Source: SbD1 sp049300095
GTDB taxonomy: Bacteria; Desulfobacterota; Syntrophobacteria; Syntrophobacterales; Syntrophobacteraceae
Assembly (NCBI GenBank): GCA_049300095.1
Contig: JBAQYM010000205.1
Location: 1 to 64,000 of the forward strand
Length of the DNA stretch: 64,000 nt
Direction of reading: 5' to 3'
Position numbers and translations under genes: made by a program. The notes under the pieces were generated by a model, which was not told the origin of the DNA, made no database searches, and saw nothing but the letters and a program-made list of their open reading frames with translations. This document shows positions 51,095-59,391 of this stretch, one piece after another. Numbering within the stretch: position 1 is the first letter of the stretch; each line of letters begins with the position of its first letter.

Positions 51095-53071
51095 TCAGAT
51101 GCCCGAGTTGAGTGCGTTCTCAATGTCTTCATATGCATGCTGAAACAAAGCCTCTTCTTGAAGTTGAACATCGGAGAGTTCGGTCCATGATGTCATCTTA
51201 TGCAACTTCATGCAAGAACCTCTGCATTCGGATGCCAATCTTTTCAGAAGCTGAGAGCTGTTAATATTAGCAGTCATAATTATGCTATGTTCGGTTTTAA
51301 CAAACTGCGCGAACATTTGCCCCGCTCGGCTCTCGTAGGCTATGTCAAGTGACCCCTCTGGGGTGTCAATAAAGAGAGAAGCTTTTCCTGTGGACGCTGA
51401 CATGTACTGAGCAAAAGCCATTCGGAGCGCGATGTCTAAGAAAAATCTTTGGCTTTCTGAGAGTTGATACTCCTCTCTACGAATTGTCCCTCGCATTTCT
51501 AGGATTAAAGACAGACCTGGGTCTACAACCGAATCTCTTGAGTATATACGGATGTCGATATGAATACCAAGAAATAGGAATGCTAAATTTCTGAAAAGAG
51601 GCACAAACACAGTCTCAGCTTCCGCATACCTATGCTCAAGTTCACGTTGTAACTTGATATATTGTTTATTTTTTTCATCGCGTTCTTCATATTTTTTATT
51701 TTTGCGGCTAATTAGCTCAGTCATTTCCTCGTGCAGCTTTTTCAACGATGATTGAAGAATATCGGTTTTGTCTAGCTGAAGCAAATATGTTTCATTTGAA
51801 TCTTCGAAACCTTTTAACACTGCTTGTGCGGAGCTGAATTGTGATTCGACCGTTTTGAGTTCAGATATTATTCGTTCTTTTGTCTGGAGTACTAACCTTA
51901 GCTGCTGTTTGGTTTCACTTATCTGCGCATCAATGCTGATCAATCTTTCGGTACTTTCTGTACTCGGAGGGCGATTGAGTATCTTAGTGGAACAAAACGG
52001 ACATCTCTGGCTTTCAATTTCCTTCTGAACATGATCGGCGACAGCCTGCCCCTCTGCCCCACAAACGGCACACCTCAAATCAGAAAGCGAGGAAGTGACA
52101 AGTGGATGCACTCTAACGTAGGAATCTTTGTGAGTATGACAAGAGAACTCACGAATGTATTCAGTTTGTAAAGTACTCATTCGGGAACTCAATTCCATCC
52201 ACTGCAGGTCAGTATCAGAAAGCTGTGCACGTTTTCTTTCAACTTCAGCTACTTTCGACGCAAGTTCTTCTTTTAAGACTTGGTATTGACCTCGTAGGAC
52301 ATCCAAAGACTGATCGTCTTTTGGTGACTTCATTGCATCTCGTAAGATTTCAATCCGATTACGAACATTTGATGCCTGGTAGCTGAAGTTGCGGGCGAGA
52401 GACGCTGCTTTTTCCATCTCACGCCTGATTTTATCTGCCTCTTGAGCCTTCTTGAAATCTGCTCCTATGCATAGGTATAGTGCCTGAGTTAGTACCTTGG
52501 GATCCCATAGTACTAAATGCCGACTCTCATCGAAAGTAAATATAAAATGTTGAAGGAATACGAACTGCTCGAAAGATGCTAACCCTATGTCCGCAGTAAT
52601 TCTCTTTTGATATTCTGTCCAGCGTTGGCTTGCTGTCATCTCGGTAGACTGGAATAATATGGCCTTAGTGCTAAGGCTTTCTATCTTCAGCTCACGAAGC
52701 TCATCTTTATCAAAGATACCTTTTTGAAACTGGTAGAAGTTATCCCCAACCAGAAGCTCAATGCAGACTGAGGCTACATCACGATCCTCTTCGAGGATTC
52801 TGCCGGTGAAAAACTCTCTGCTGTAACCAGCACCGTATTTAAAATACTCTTCGACCGACTTGAATTCTCTGTCGGGATTGGGAACTATTCCAGTTAATCC
52901 AAAATTTACGGCTGAAAGGAATGTAGATTTTCCCAACCCATTAGCCCCGGCTAGGCAAAAAACTCCTGCTGGAATTTCAAGCTCGATTTGCGGTTTCAGT
53001 GTATACAAGGAAAATCTATCGAGTTTAACTTTTCGGATTTTTGGAAAAACAAGCTTGTCGGAATTGCTCAT
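51095..53071 (-). CDS. SMC/Rad50-like ATPase with zinc hook, first gene of a four-gene defence operon
   Basis: A 658-residue ABC-type ATPase. Walker A GANGLGKST (residues 42-50) is split from signature QLSESQRFFLDIALR (about 535) and Walker B LFIDTPEGSLD (about 562) by a coiled coil that carries a zinc hook with two CxxC pairs, CAVCG and CPFC (about 335-365). This is the Rad50/SMC layout, with a short coil. Such ATPases scan or bind DNA ends in defence systems such as Lamassu. Low-GC codons and AT-rich DNA set it apart from the surrounding genes. Start ATG 53071. Confidence 0.88.
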   Translation of the reverse strand: MSNSDKLVFPKIRKVKLDRFSLYTLKPQIELEIPAGVFCLAGANGLGKSTFLSAVNFGLTGIVPNPDREFKSVEEYFKYGAGYSREFFTGRILEEDRDVASVCIELLVGDNFYQFQKGIFDKDELRELKIESLSTKAILFQSTEMTASQRWTEYQKRITADIGLASFEQFVFLQHFIFTFDESRHLVLWDPKVLTQALYLCIGADFKKAQEADKIRREMEKAASLARNFSYQASNVRNRIEILRDAMKSPKDDQSLDVLRGQYQVLKEELASKVAEVERKRAQLSDTDLQWMELSSRMSTLQTEYIREFSCHTHKDSYVRVHPLVTSSLSDLRCAVCGAEGQAVADHVQKEIESQRCPFCSTKILNRPPSTESTERLISIDAQISETKQQLRLVLQTKERIISELKTVESQFSSAQAVLKGFEDSNETYLLQLDKTDILQSSLKKLHEEMTELISRKNKKYEERDEKNKQYIKLQRELEHRYAEAETVFVPLFRNLAFLFLGIHIDIRIYSRDSVVDPGLSLILEMRGTIRREEYQLSESQRFFLDIALRMAFAQYMSASTGKASLFIDTPEGSLDIAYESRAGQMFAQFVKTEHSIIMTANINSSQLLKRLASECRGSCMKLHKMTSWTELSDVQLQEEALFQHAYEDIENALNSGI

Positions 53072-53277
53072 CAGAGGGCACCTATAGTCAATTTACAAGC
53101 GACATACACTTTCCACTTTTCCGAAGCAGCGTCCATCATTGGTTGTATTCATCTCGCAGTTGTCCTCATCATACATGATTCCGAGCATGGTTCAAATCAC
53201 ATTCTGGGACAAGTGTCTGATATTCGCCCGTACTGCTGGCCTGCGTGCATATTGTTGGCCTGCATTGAGCCAGGTAG

Positions 53278-53412
53278 GGTGGGCACAGTGCTTTATCGTG
53301 CCCACCGCTTTTGGCCGACGATTTTGGTGGGCACGATAAAGCACTGTGCCCACCATTTCATTCATGCTCCGAAAGTGTTTTGGTGGGCATGATAAAGCCA
53401 TGCCCACCCTAC
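53278..53412. repeat. Palindromic repeat with 29-bp perfect arms and a partial third copy
   Basis: The 29-base unit at 53278-53306 (GGTGGGCACAGTGC to CACC) is exactly complemented at 53326-53354; a third, degenerate copy at 53380-53412 reads GGTGGGCATGATAAAGCCATG. It lies in the 417-base gap 53072-53488 upstream of the SMC-like gene, in which no gene is seen. Confidence 0.85.
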
Positions 53413-53488
53413 TTGACTCCTGGTTTGCAAGCCCTTCCTTGCCGCATTGCGGGATTTCATCCGGGCGCATCATCCGCGGCCCGGCGAT

Positions 53489-54127
53489 TCATCTTTGCAC
53501 CAACCCGGGAAGAAGAGCGCCAAGACCGCTGACGATTATTTCCACCGCGATGGCGGCCAAAACCAGGCCCATAAGGCGCGTTACTATATTTATGCCGGTC
53601 TTGCCCAACGTGACGCCGATCGGGATGGCCAGGCGGAGAGTGAGCCACACAGCCAGCGAAACCAAAATGCAGCATGCGATAAGGATGCCGGTATGACCCC
53701 AGCTCGGCGCCTGATCGATGTATATGATGACGGTGCTGATCGCCCCCGGACCGGACAGGAGCGGTATGGCCAGGGGCACGACGGCTATGTCGGATTTATG
53801 TTCCGCCTCCGTTGCCTCTTCGGTGGTCTGCTTGCTGCCGCTGATCTGCGCGTTGAACATCGCGATGGCGAGAAGCATAACGAGGATGCCGCCTCCAACA
53901 CGAAATGAGGCCATGCTGATGCCGAAAAAACGCAGCACCCATTCTCCCAGCAAACACGCGATAATCAACACCACACCCACCGAGAAAGCGGTCATGTGAG
54001 CGGTCCGCCGGCGGTCCTGTGTTGACTGGTTGGCGGTGAGGCTTACAAATACCGGGAGGGCCCCGATCGGATTCACAATAACCAACACCGCGATGAAAAT
54101 CTTTGTGTATTCAACCCATGGAAGCAT
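53489..54127 (-). CDS. MarC-family integral membrane protein
   Basis: A 212-residue protein with six hydrophobic segments, beginning VEYTKIFIAVLVIVNPIGALP, then SFRVGGGILVMLLAIAM, AVVPLAIPLLSGPGAIST and TRLMGLVLAAIAVEIIVSG: typical of the MarC (UPF0056) family of the inner membrane. Function is undetermined for the family in general. Monocistronic; no relation to the upstream operon is apparent. Confidence 0.92.
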   Translation of the reverse strand: MLPWVEYTKIFIAVLVIVNPIGALPVFVSLTANQSTQDRRRTAHMTAFSVGVVLIIACLLGEWVLRFFGISMASFRVGGGILVMLLAIAMFNAQISGSKQTTEEATEAEHKSDIAVVPLAIPLLSGPGAISTVIIYIDQAPSWGHTGILIACCILVSLAVWLTLRLAIPIGVTLGKTGINIVTRLMGLVLAAIAVEIIVSGLGALLPGLVQR

Positions 54128-54186
54128 ATGCCGTTCTCGTCTCGGTGCACTGATCCCGTCCGCTTTTCCCTGCTTTGGCCCGGCTT

Positions 54187-54310
54187 AGTAATCGTTCACC
54201 GCAGAGACGCAGAGAGCGCTGAGAAAAAGCGAATTTGAATTTGTTAAGTCCAGGACAGCCTTCAGCTTCTCTGGAGGAGCGATTCCTTGAAATTTTACCA
54301 AGAGTTCTTT
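54187..54310. repeat. Inverted copy of the GTTCACCGCGG-type repeat of 22201-22373
   Basis: CGTTCACCGCAGAGACGCAG starts at 54193; its complement and the following segment (AACAAATTCAAATTCG, AGAAGCTGAAGGC) match the interior and right arm of the repeat at 22285-22371 in reverse orientation. The 328-base gap 54128-54455 otherwise shows no gene. Confidence 0.75.
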
Positions 54311-54455
54311 GTAAGTCCCGGCTTTGCACCATCCTCATCATTGTCATAATAATCGTGGCCTCCGGCATACTGTTCCAGCAACGTCCCGGCGGAATCTTCC
54401 ATGATCGGTTACCTCCTGGAGATGGCGGTTGGGCGGCACCCGATCTCCAACGCAA

Positions 54456-55820
54456 CTATTCCTGCTCGGAAGACGCTTTGCCCGTCGTAGGCGGCGCACT
54501 CTGGCGATTGGGGCCGGCAACCGCTCTAACCGCAATGTCCTGCACTTTGCCGTAAGCGTTTTCCAACTGCTCGGTCAGTTTCTCGATCTGTTTTTTCTGG
54601 GTGGCCGATGCCTGCTCGAAACCATCGATTCTGGCTTGCAGAACGTTTTTCTCCCCTTCAAATCCTTTCAGCAGAAGTTGTTCATTCTTGGCGGCCTCAG
54701 AACTAATCCTCATGGTTACTTCGCTTACCGCTTTATCCACAGCGCGATCAAGCTCCTTCGGAAAGGCGTCTACCCTGGTCTGCAAATCATTCATCACTTT
54801 CTCGCGTTCGCCAACCGCCTGTTCCCGCTCCAGGAGTTCTATTTCCTTGGCCTTCGTCTGTTTGGCAAACTCTTCCTTCTTTTCGCGAAGGTCCTTTTCA
54901 AGCTTATTGATTTCGTCGGTGAGCGCGTTTATTTTCTGCTCCTTCTCGCGATTGAACTTATATTCGTATTCCTCTTTTTCTCGCCGTCGCCGTTTTTCCT
55001 CCTGCTCTTTTTGGTCCTTCAGGTCCTCCGTATACTGCTTCTTCTGACTCTCCCACCCGGCCTTCACCTGGTTTATCTCCTGGTCAAGCAATTCCTTGCG
55101 CCGCGCCATTTCGTCCTCAAACGACATTCTTTGTTGCTTTTGCGCCTCGATAAGAGCGGCCAGGGTGAAAGCGGATTTTTCGATTTCGAAAAGGTCCCGC
55201 AGTTCGGCTTCCTTGATTTCGATCGCCCTTTTGAGCTTATTGTAGCGTTCCGTTTCTCCCTCGAGTTTCGCGGCGATTTCCGTCAATGCCTTGCTGGTTT
55301 CGCCAATCAACCCGTTTATTGTTCGGATCACCCCTTGAGTAATGGCTGTTTCGGCTGTTTGCACCACCTCTTGCTTTTCCCGCTCCGCTTTAACTCTTTC
55401 GGGCTTGAGTTCGGTTTGCGCCTTGGTTTCAAGCACTTTGAGAAGATTATTGTATGCGTCGAACATCTCTTTTTTAGTGCTGGTGGGGGTGATGCCGGGA
55501 GTGCTGTCTGTTTTTGTGGCCATGACCTTCTCCATGTATGATTTTGTATGGTTAAAGAGTATCATGCCGGTGAGTGCGTCTCTTCCTGTATCCTCCCCGC
55601 ACTCCTTTTCAAGACGATCGCAATGCTCCAGGGTCTCTTTGTAGTAGCCCGCGCGGTTCAATGCAAGTGCCAGGTTCATCATGCCCCGGACGGTCTGACG
55701 ATTTCGCCCCGGAATGCCATATCCCGGCTCATGCGGAGCAAATTGCAGGCGAGGGCTTCTCGGAGGATGCCCTGGTTGAACTACCTTGTACGTAATCGGC
55801 GAGTTAATTTCTGTTGACAA
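54456..55820 (-). CDS. TPR-containing coiled-coil protein of unknown function
   Basis: A 454-residue frame. Residues about 45-95 look like a TPR pair (MMNLALALNRAGYYKETLEH; ALTGMILFNHTKSYMEK). From about residue 100 the protein is an almost continuous coiled coil rich in Glu, Lys and Gln (KRAIEIKEAELRDLFEIEK; KEQEEKRRRREKEEYEYK) to about residue 430, then a low-complexity tail. No membrane segment. A good ribosome binding site GGAGAAGG lies before ATG 55523, so a 355-residue product without the TPR part is possible and the upstream TPR part may be a remnant. Start of the full frame is TTG 55820. Confidence 0.6.
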   Translation of the reverse strand: MSTEINSPITYKVVQPGHPPRSPRLQFAPHEPGYGIPGRNRQTVRGMMNLALALNRAGYYKETLEHCDRLEKECGEDTGRDALTGMILFNHTKSYMEKVMATKTDSTPGITPTSTKKEMFDAYNNLLKVLETKAQTELKPERVKAEREKQEVVQTAETAITQGVIRTINGLIGETSKALTEIAAKLEGETERYNKLKRAIEIKEAELRDLFEIEKSAFTLAALIEAQKQQRMSFEDEMARRKELLDQEINQVKAGWESQKKQYTEDLKDQKEQEEKRRRREKEEYEYKFNREKEQKINALTDEINKLEKDLREKKEEFAKQTKAKEIELLEREQAVGEREKVMNDLQTRVDAFPKELDRAVDKAVSEVTMRISSEAAKNEQLLLKGFEGEKNVLQARIDGFEQASATQKKQIEKLTEQLENAYGKVQDIAVRAVAGPNRQSAPPTTGKASSEQE

Positions 55821-55977
55821 GAACCATCAAATCAGCGAATCAATCATCCCGACCGGCATTGGTCGGTTCCACCCCATCTCCGTTTGCCCAGGGCGGAATT
55901 CACCCTCATAATAGGATGCGGGGCAAATAGTTGAGAAGGGTTTTGTAACGATTCTTGGAAAGATTTCACCGGAACTT

Positions 55978-56424
55978 ATGAGACCTGGAAAATCCAAAGC
56001 GTTTTTGAGCTTCATTTTGCTCTTCTGCCTCGCATTGGGAGGAGCGAATACCGGCATACTTTGTCTCGGATTCGATGGGCATGCGGAGATAGAGTTCGGC
56101 CAAAGCCTTCCCTGTTCGCAGATTATGAAGCTGAATGCGGCCGTCCATGCTCAGGGATGGCGGGATTCAGGCTGTAGCTCAAGCCCTGCCGGGGATGCTT
56201 GTGATCCCTGTATAGATATCCCTCTCTCCATCAGCGGCGCTTTTTCTCAACCGGCATCCTTTCAGAGTCAACAAAACTGCCGGCAGATGTTGGCCTTCCA
56301 CCCCGCGCCCCAGCAGAATCATCCCGACTCGGTTGTTGTGATTGCCCGTGATTTTTATCCGAAGCGGCCCAACCGTCCTCCTTCTGATCTCACCTTCCTT
56401 TCCGCCGTAATCATCCTGGTTTAG
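55978..56424 (+). CDS. Small secreted protein upstream of the CzcCBA cassette
   Basis: A 148-residue protein with a signal peptide (SKAFLSFILLFCLALGGANTG) and a mature part containing ILCLGFDGHAEIEF and CDPCIDIPLSISG. A DGHxxIE start with Cys and His is a pattern I recall from short genes preceding heavy-metal efflux operons, possibly a periplasmic metal-binding protein. It lies 130 bases before the outer-membrane gene and in the same direction. Function is inferred from place. Confidence 0.6.
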   Translation: MRPGKSKAFLSFILLFCLALGGANTGILCLGFDGHAEIEFGQSLPCSQIMKLNAAVHAQGWRDSGCSSSPAGDACDPCIDIPLSISGAFSQPASFQSQQNCRQMLAFHPAPQQNHPDSVVVIARDFYPKRPNRPPSDLTFLSAVIILV

Positions 56425-56554
56425 CCACAGCCCGCGATAGACCTTCATTCTCAGGTACTTCCATGCCTTCGCCTCGTAATAGAGGCTTCGCCACTTATAT
56501 TCTCAGCGTTGGCCGGAGCGAAGGACCCCATATGTAGTCGAAAGGAGAAAGCCC

Positions 56555-57949
56555 ATGTGCCCCAGGTATGCTGGAGGAGCGATCCTGCTGTGCTCCTTCC
56601 TGTTGGTTATCGCGGTTTCCGGTTGTGCCACGGATCGTGTCCCCGGTGGGATGAGTTCGGGAATAGACGTTTCAGGAAGCGGAACTTCCCCGGTCCCGGT
56701 TCGACAAATGACCGCGTCAATCGGGTCGGAACCTGCCGAGGCCGTCGAACCGACCGGATCGCTCACGCTCAGACAGGCGCTCTCCCTCGCCCTCATGAGG
56801 AACCCGGACCTCGCCGGTTCTTCCTGGGACATACGCGCAGCCGACGCAAGACGGCTTCAGGCCTCGCTTTTACCCAACCCCGAGGTGGAGCTCGAGGTCG
56901 AGGATTTTGGCGGCGTTGGTGCGCGAAGAGGGTTTGATACGGCGCAGTCAACCTTCCAGATCGGCCAGATGATCGAACTTGGAGGAAAGCGGGCCAGGAG
57001 AACGCGTGCCGCTGCCCTGGAAAAAGACCTTGCCCGGTGGGACTACGAGGCCAAGCGGCTGGATGTGCTGACGGAGGTTGCAAAGAACTTCGTCGAGGTG
57101 GTCGCCGCGCAGGAAAAAGTTGCGCTTTCGGAAGACCTTCTCAAGCTTTCCGAGCAGGTTTTTCACACGGTTTCCGAACGGGTAAAGGCCGGGAAGGTCT
57201 CGCCTCTCGAGGAGACAAAATCCGGGGTCGAGCTTGCCAACGCCAGAATGGAACTCGATAAGGCCGGGAGCACCCTCAAGGGCGCCCGGAAAAGACTCGC
57301 AAACAAATGGGACCAGGCGGAACCGGGTTTTCAAAAAGCGGAGGGGACCCTCGAAGCACTGAGGCCAATCCCGTCCGCCGAGGAATTGAACGGTCTTATA
57401 GCCAGGAACCCCGACGTTGCGCGATACGTCAAGGAAACGGAACAGCGCAAGGCCGCCGTCGATGTGGAAAAGGCCAAGCGAATACCGAATATCACGGTCA
57501 AGGGAGGGGGTCGGACCTACGGCGAAACGGACGACCACGCCTTTGTAATGTCCGTGTCCGTGCCCATTCCGCTCTTCGACCGCAACCAGGGGGGCATACT
57601 CGAATCCCAGGCCAAGCTCTCAAAGGCTAAGGAGGAATCGAGGGCCGCCGTCGCAAAAGCAAACACGAATCTTGCCCAGGCTTATCAGGAGCTTTCGTCA
57701 GCTTATGCCGAAGCCGTTCGGCTAAAAGACGAAATCATCCCGGCGGCCGGGCTTTCCTTCAACTCCTCCAATGAAGGCTACATGGAGGGTAAATTCGGCT
57801 TCCTCGTGGTTCTGGATGCCCAGCGGACCCTTTTTGAATCGAAGGCAAAATACATTGAAGCACTTTCCGCCTACCACAAGGCGGTTGCAGAGATCGAAAG
57901 ACTCACGGGAACGGAGATCGACACCGCGATCATGAGTTCCGGGAAATGA
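56555..57949 (+). CDS. CzcC/CusC-like outer-membrane factor (TolC family) of heavy-metal efflux
   Basis: A 464-residue lipoprotein (lipobox VSGCA, Cys about 28). Two TolC-type coiled-coil repeats are visible (GSSWDIRAADARRLQASLLP; LSKAKEESRAAVAKANTNLA). It forms the outer-membrane channel. ATG 56555 lies behind AAAGGAGAAAG. It overlaps the next gene by 4 bases, or has a 20-base gap if that gene starts at 57970, as I prefer. Confidence 0.92.
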   Translation: MCPRYAGGAILLCSFLLVIAVSGCATDRVPGGMSSGIDVSGSGTSPVPVRQMTASIGSEPAEAVEPTGSLTLRQALSLALMRNPDLAGSSWDIRAADARRLQASLLPNPEVELEVEDFGGVGARRGFDTAQSTFQIGQMIELGGKRARRTRAAALEKDLARWDYEAKRLDVLTEVAKNFVEVVAAQEKVALSEDLLKLSEQVFHTVSERVKAGKVSPLEETKSGVELANARMELDKAGSTLKGARKRLANKWDQAEPGFQKAEGTLEALRPIPSAEELNGLIARNPDVARYVKETEQRKAAVDVEKAKRIPNITVKGGGRTYGETDDHAFVMSVSVPIPLFDRNQGGILESQAKLSKAKEESRAAVAKANTNLAQAYQELSSAYAEAVRLKDEIIPAAGLSFNSSNEGYMEGKFGFLVVLDAQRTLFESKAKYIEALSAYHKAVAEIERLTGTEIDTAIMSSGK

Positions 57950-57969
57950 TGAACCAAGGGAGAGGCGCT

Positions 57970-59376
57970 ATGAAGATCAGGCAATTATTTGGGGTCGCGT
58001 TTGGCGTATCCGCTCTTTTTCTCCTGGTCATGATGACGGGGAATTCTTATACGGGCAATCTTTTCGCCGCGGAACCCCGGGATGAAAAGGGCCACGATCA
58101 CAGCCAAGATGCACCAAAGGCAAAGGGCCAGGGTAAAGCGGTTGTTAAGGAAAAGACGGATTCTCACCAGGGGCGCGGCCATGCGGAACCCCAGCCAAAG
58201 AAAAAACCCGCTGATAACCACCCGCCCGATGAAGTCGAGGGCCACGAGGGCCATGGACACGAGCAGTCCGGAGGTTTGGAAAAACCTGGTCATAAAGATG
58301 ATCATCAAGATGAGCAGGTCATAAAGCTCAGCGAAGCCGAGATGAAGCAAGCGGGAATCGAAGTGGGCCTTGCCGAATCCGGGCAAATCCAAAACGAGCT
58401 TAGCCTTCCCGGAGTGGTTGCCCTGAACGAGGACCGTAAGGCGCACATCCTTCCGCGAGTCCCCGGAGTGGTGAGGGAAGTTCGCAAGGGCCTTGGCGAC
58501 ACCGTCAGGCAGGGGGAGGTCATGGCTGTCATCGAGAGCGGGGAGCTTGCCGAGGTCAAGGCCGAGTATCTTGCCGCGAGGGAAAAGACGGCATTGGCTC
58601 ATGCCAAGTTCGTCAGGGAAGAACGGCTGTGGAAAAAGAAAATCTCGGCCGAGCAGGAATATCTGGAGGCCAGGCAGGAGTTGGCCGAAAGCAAAATCGC
58701 CCTCAGGTCGGCGGAACAGAAACTCCACGTTATTGGACTGACCCACGAACAACTGGATCAACTCCCGAGGGCTTCCGACCTCTATTTCACCCGGTTCGAG
58801 ATCACGGCTCCCTTTAATTCGACGGTGATCGAAAAACACATCACGCTGGGCGAAATGGTGAAAGACGACTCGGATATTTTCATGCTGGCCGATCTCGGCA
58901 CGGTTTGGGTCAACCTAACCGTCTACCAGAAGGACCTTCCAAGGGTCAAAAAGGGACAGCGGGTTTTGATTTCACTGGGGCAGGAAGGCGACGAGCAGGC
59001 CGAGGGCAAGATCGCCTACGTGCAGCCGGTGGTGAAGGAAGAAACGCGGACGGCGACCGCCACGGTGTTCCTCCCCAACCCGGAGGGCAATTGGCGGCCC
59101 GGGATGTTTGTCACCGCAAAGGTCCTGACCGAGAGCGCCACGGCCCCCATCGTCGTTCCTCAATCAGCCATTCAAACCGTCGAGGGCAAGACGGTCGTTT
59201 TCGTTCGGACAAAGGAAGGTTTTGAGCCAAGGCCCGTCGCCACGGGGCGCGCCACCAACGGCAATACCGAGATCACCTCGGGTCTTTCCCGAGGAGAACG
59301 ATATGCCGTCAAGGGAACATTCACCCTGAAGGCGCAGCTCTCAAAAGGAGCTTTTGGCGACGGACACGCTCATTAG
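57970..59376 (+). CDS. CzcB/CusB-like membrane-fusion protein with His-rich N-terminus
   Basis: About 468 residues. An N-terminal hydrophobic segment is followed by a long charged His-rich part (HDHSQDAPK, HQGRGHAEPQ, HEGHGHEQ, HKDDHQDEQ; about residues 30-115), likely to bind metal, then lipoyl/hairpin and beta-barrel domains (PGVVREVRKGLGDTVRQGEV). The last residues GDGHAH add more His. ATG 57970 is behind GGGAGAGG; ATG 57946 is in frame. It links CzcC and CzcA and may hand metal to them. Confidence 0.92.
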   Translation: MKIRQLFGVAFGVSALFLLVMMTGNSYTGNLFAAEPRDEKGHDHSQDAPKAKGQGKAVVKEKTDSHQGRGHAEPQPKKKPADNHPPDEVEGHEGHGHEQSGGLEKPGHKDDHQDEQVIKLSEAEMKQAGIEVGLAESGQIQNELSLPGVVALNEDRKAHILPRVPGVVREVRKGLGDTVRQGEVMAVIESGELAEVKAEYLAAREKTALAHAKFVREERLWKKKISAEQEYLEARQELAESKIALRSAEQKLHVIGLTHEQLDQLPRASDLYFTRFEITAPFNSTVIEKHITLGEMVKDDSDIFMLADLGTVWVNLTVYQKDLPRVKKGQRVLISLGQEGDEQAEGKIAYVQPVVKEETRTATATVFLPNPEGNWRPGMFVTAKVLTESATAPIVVPQSAIQTVEGKTVVFVRTKEGFEPRPVATGRATNGNTEITSGLSRGERYAVKGTFTLKAQLSKGAFGDGHAH

Positions 59377-59391
59377 GGAGGAAAGACCTGA

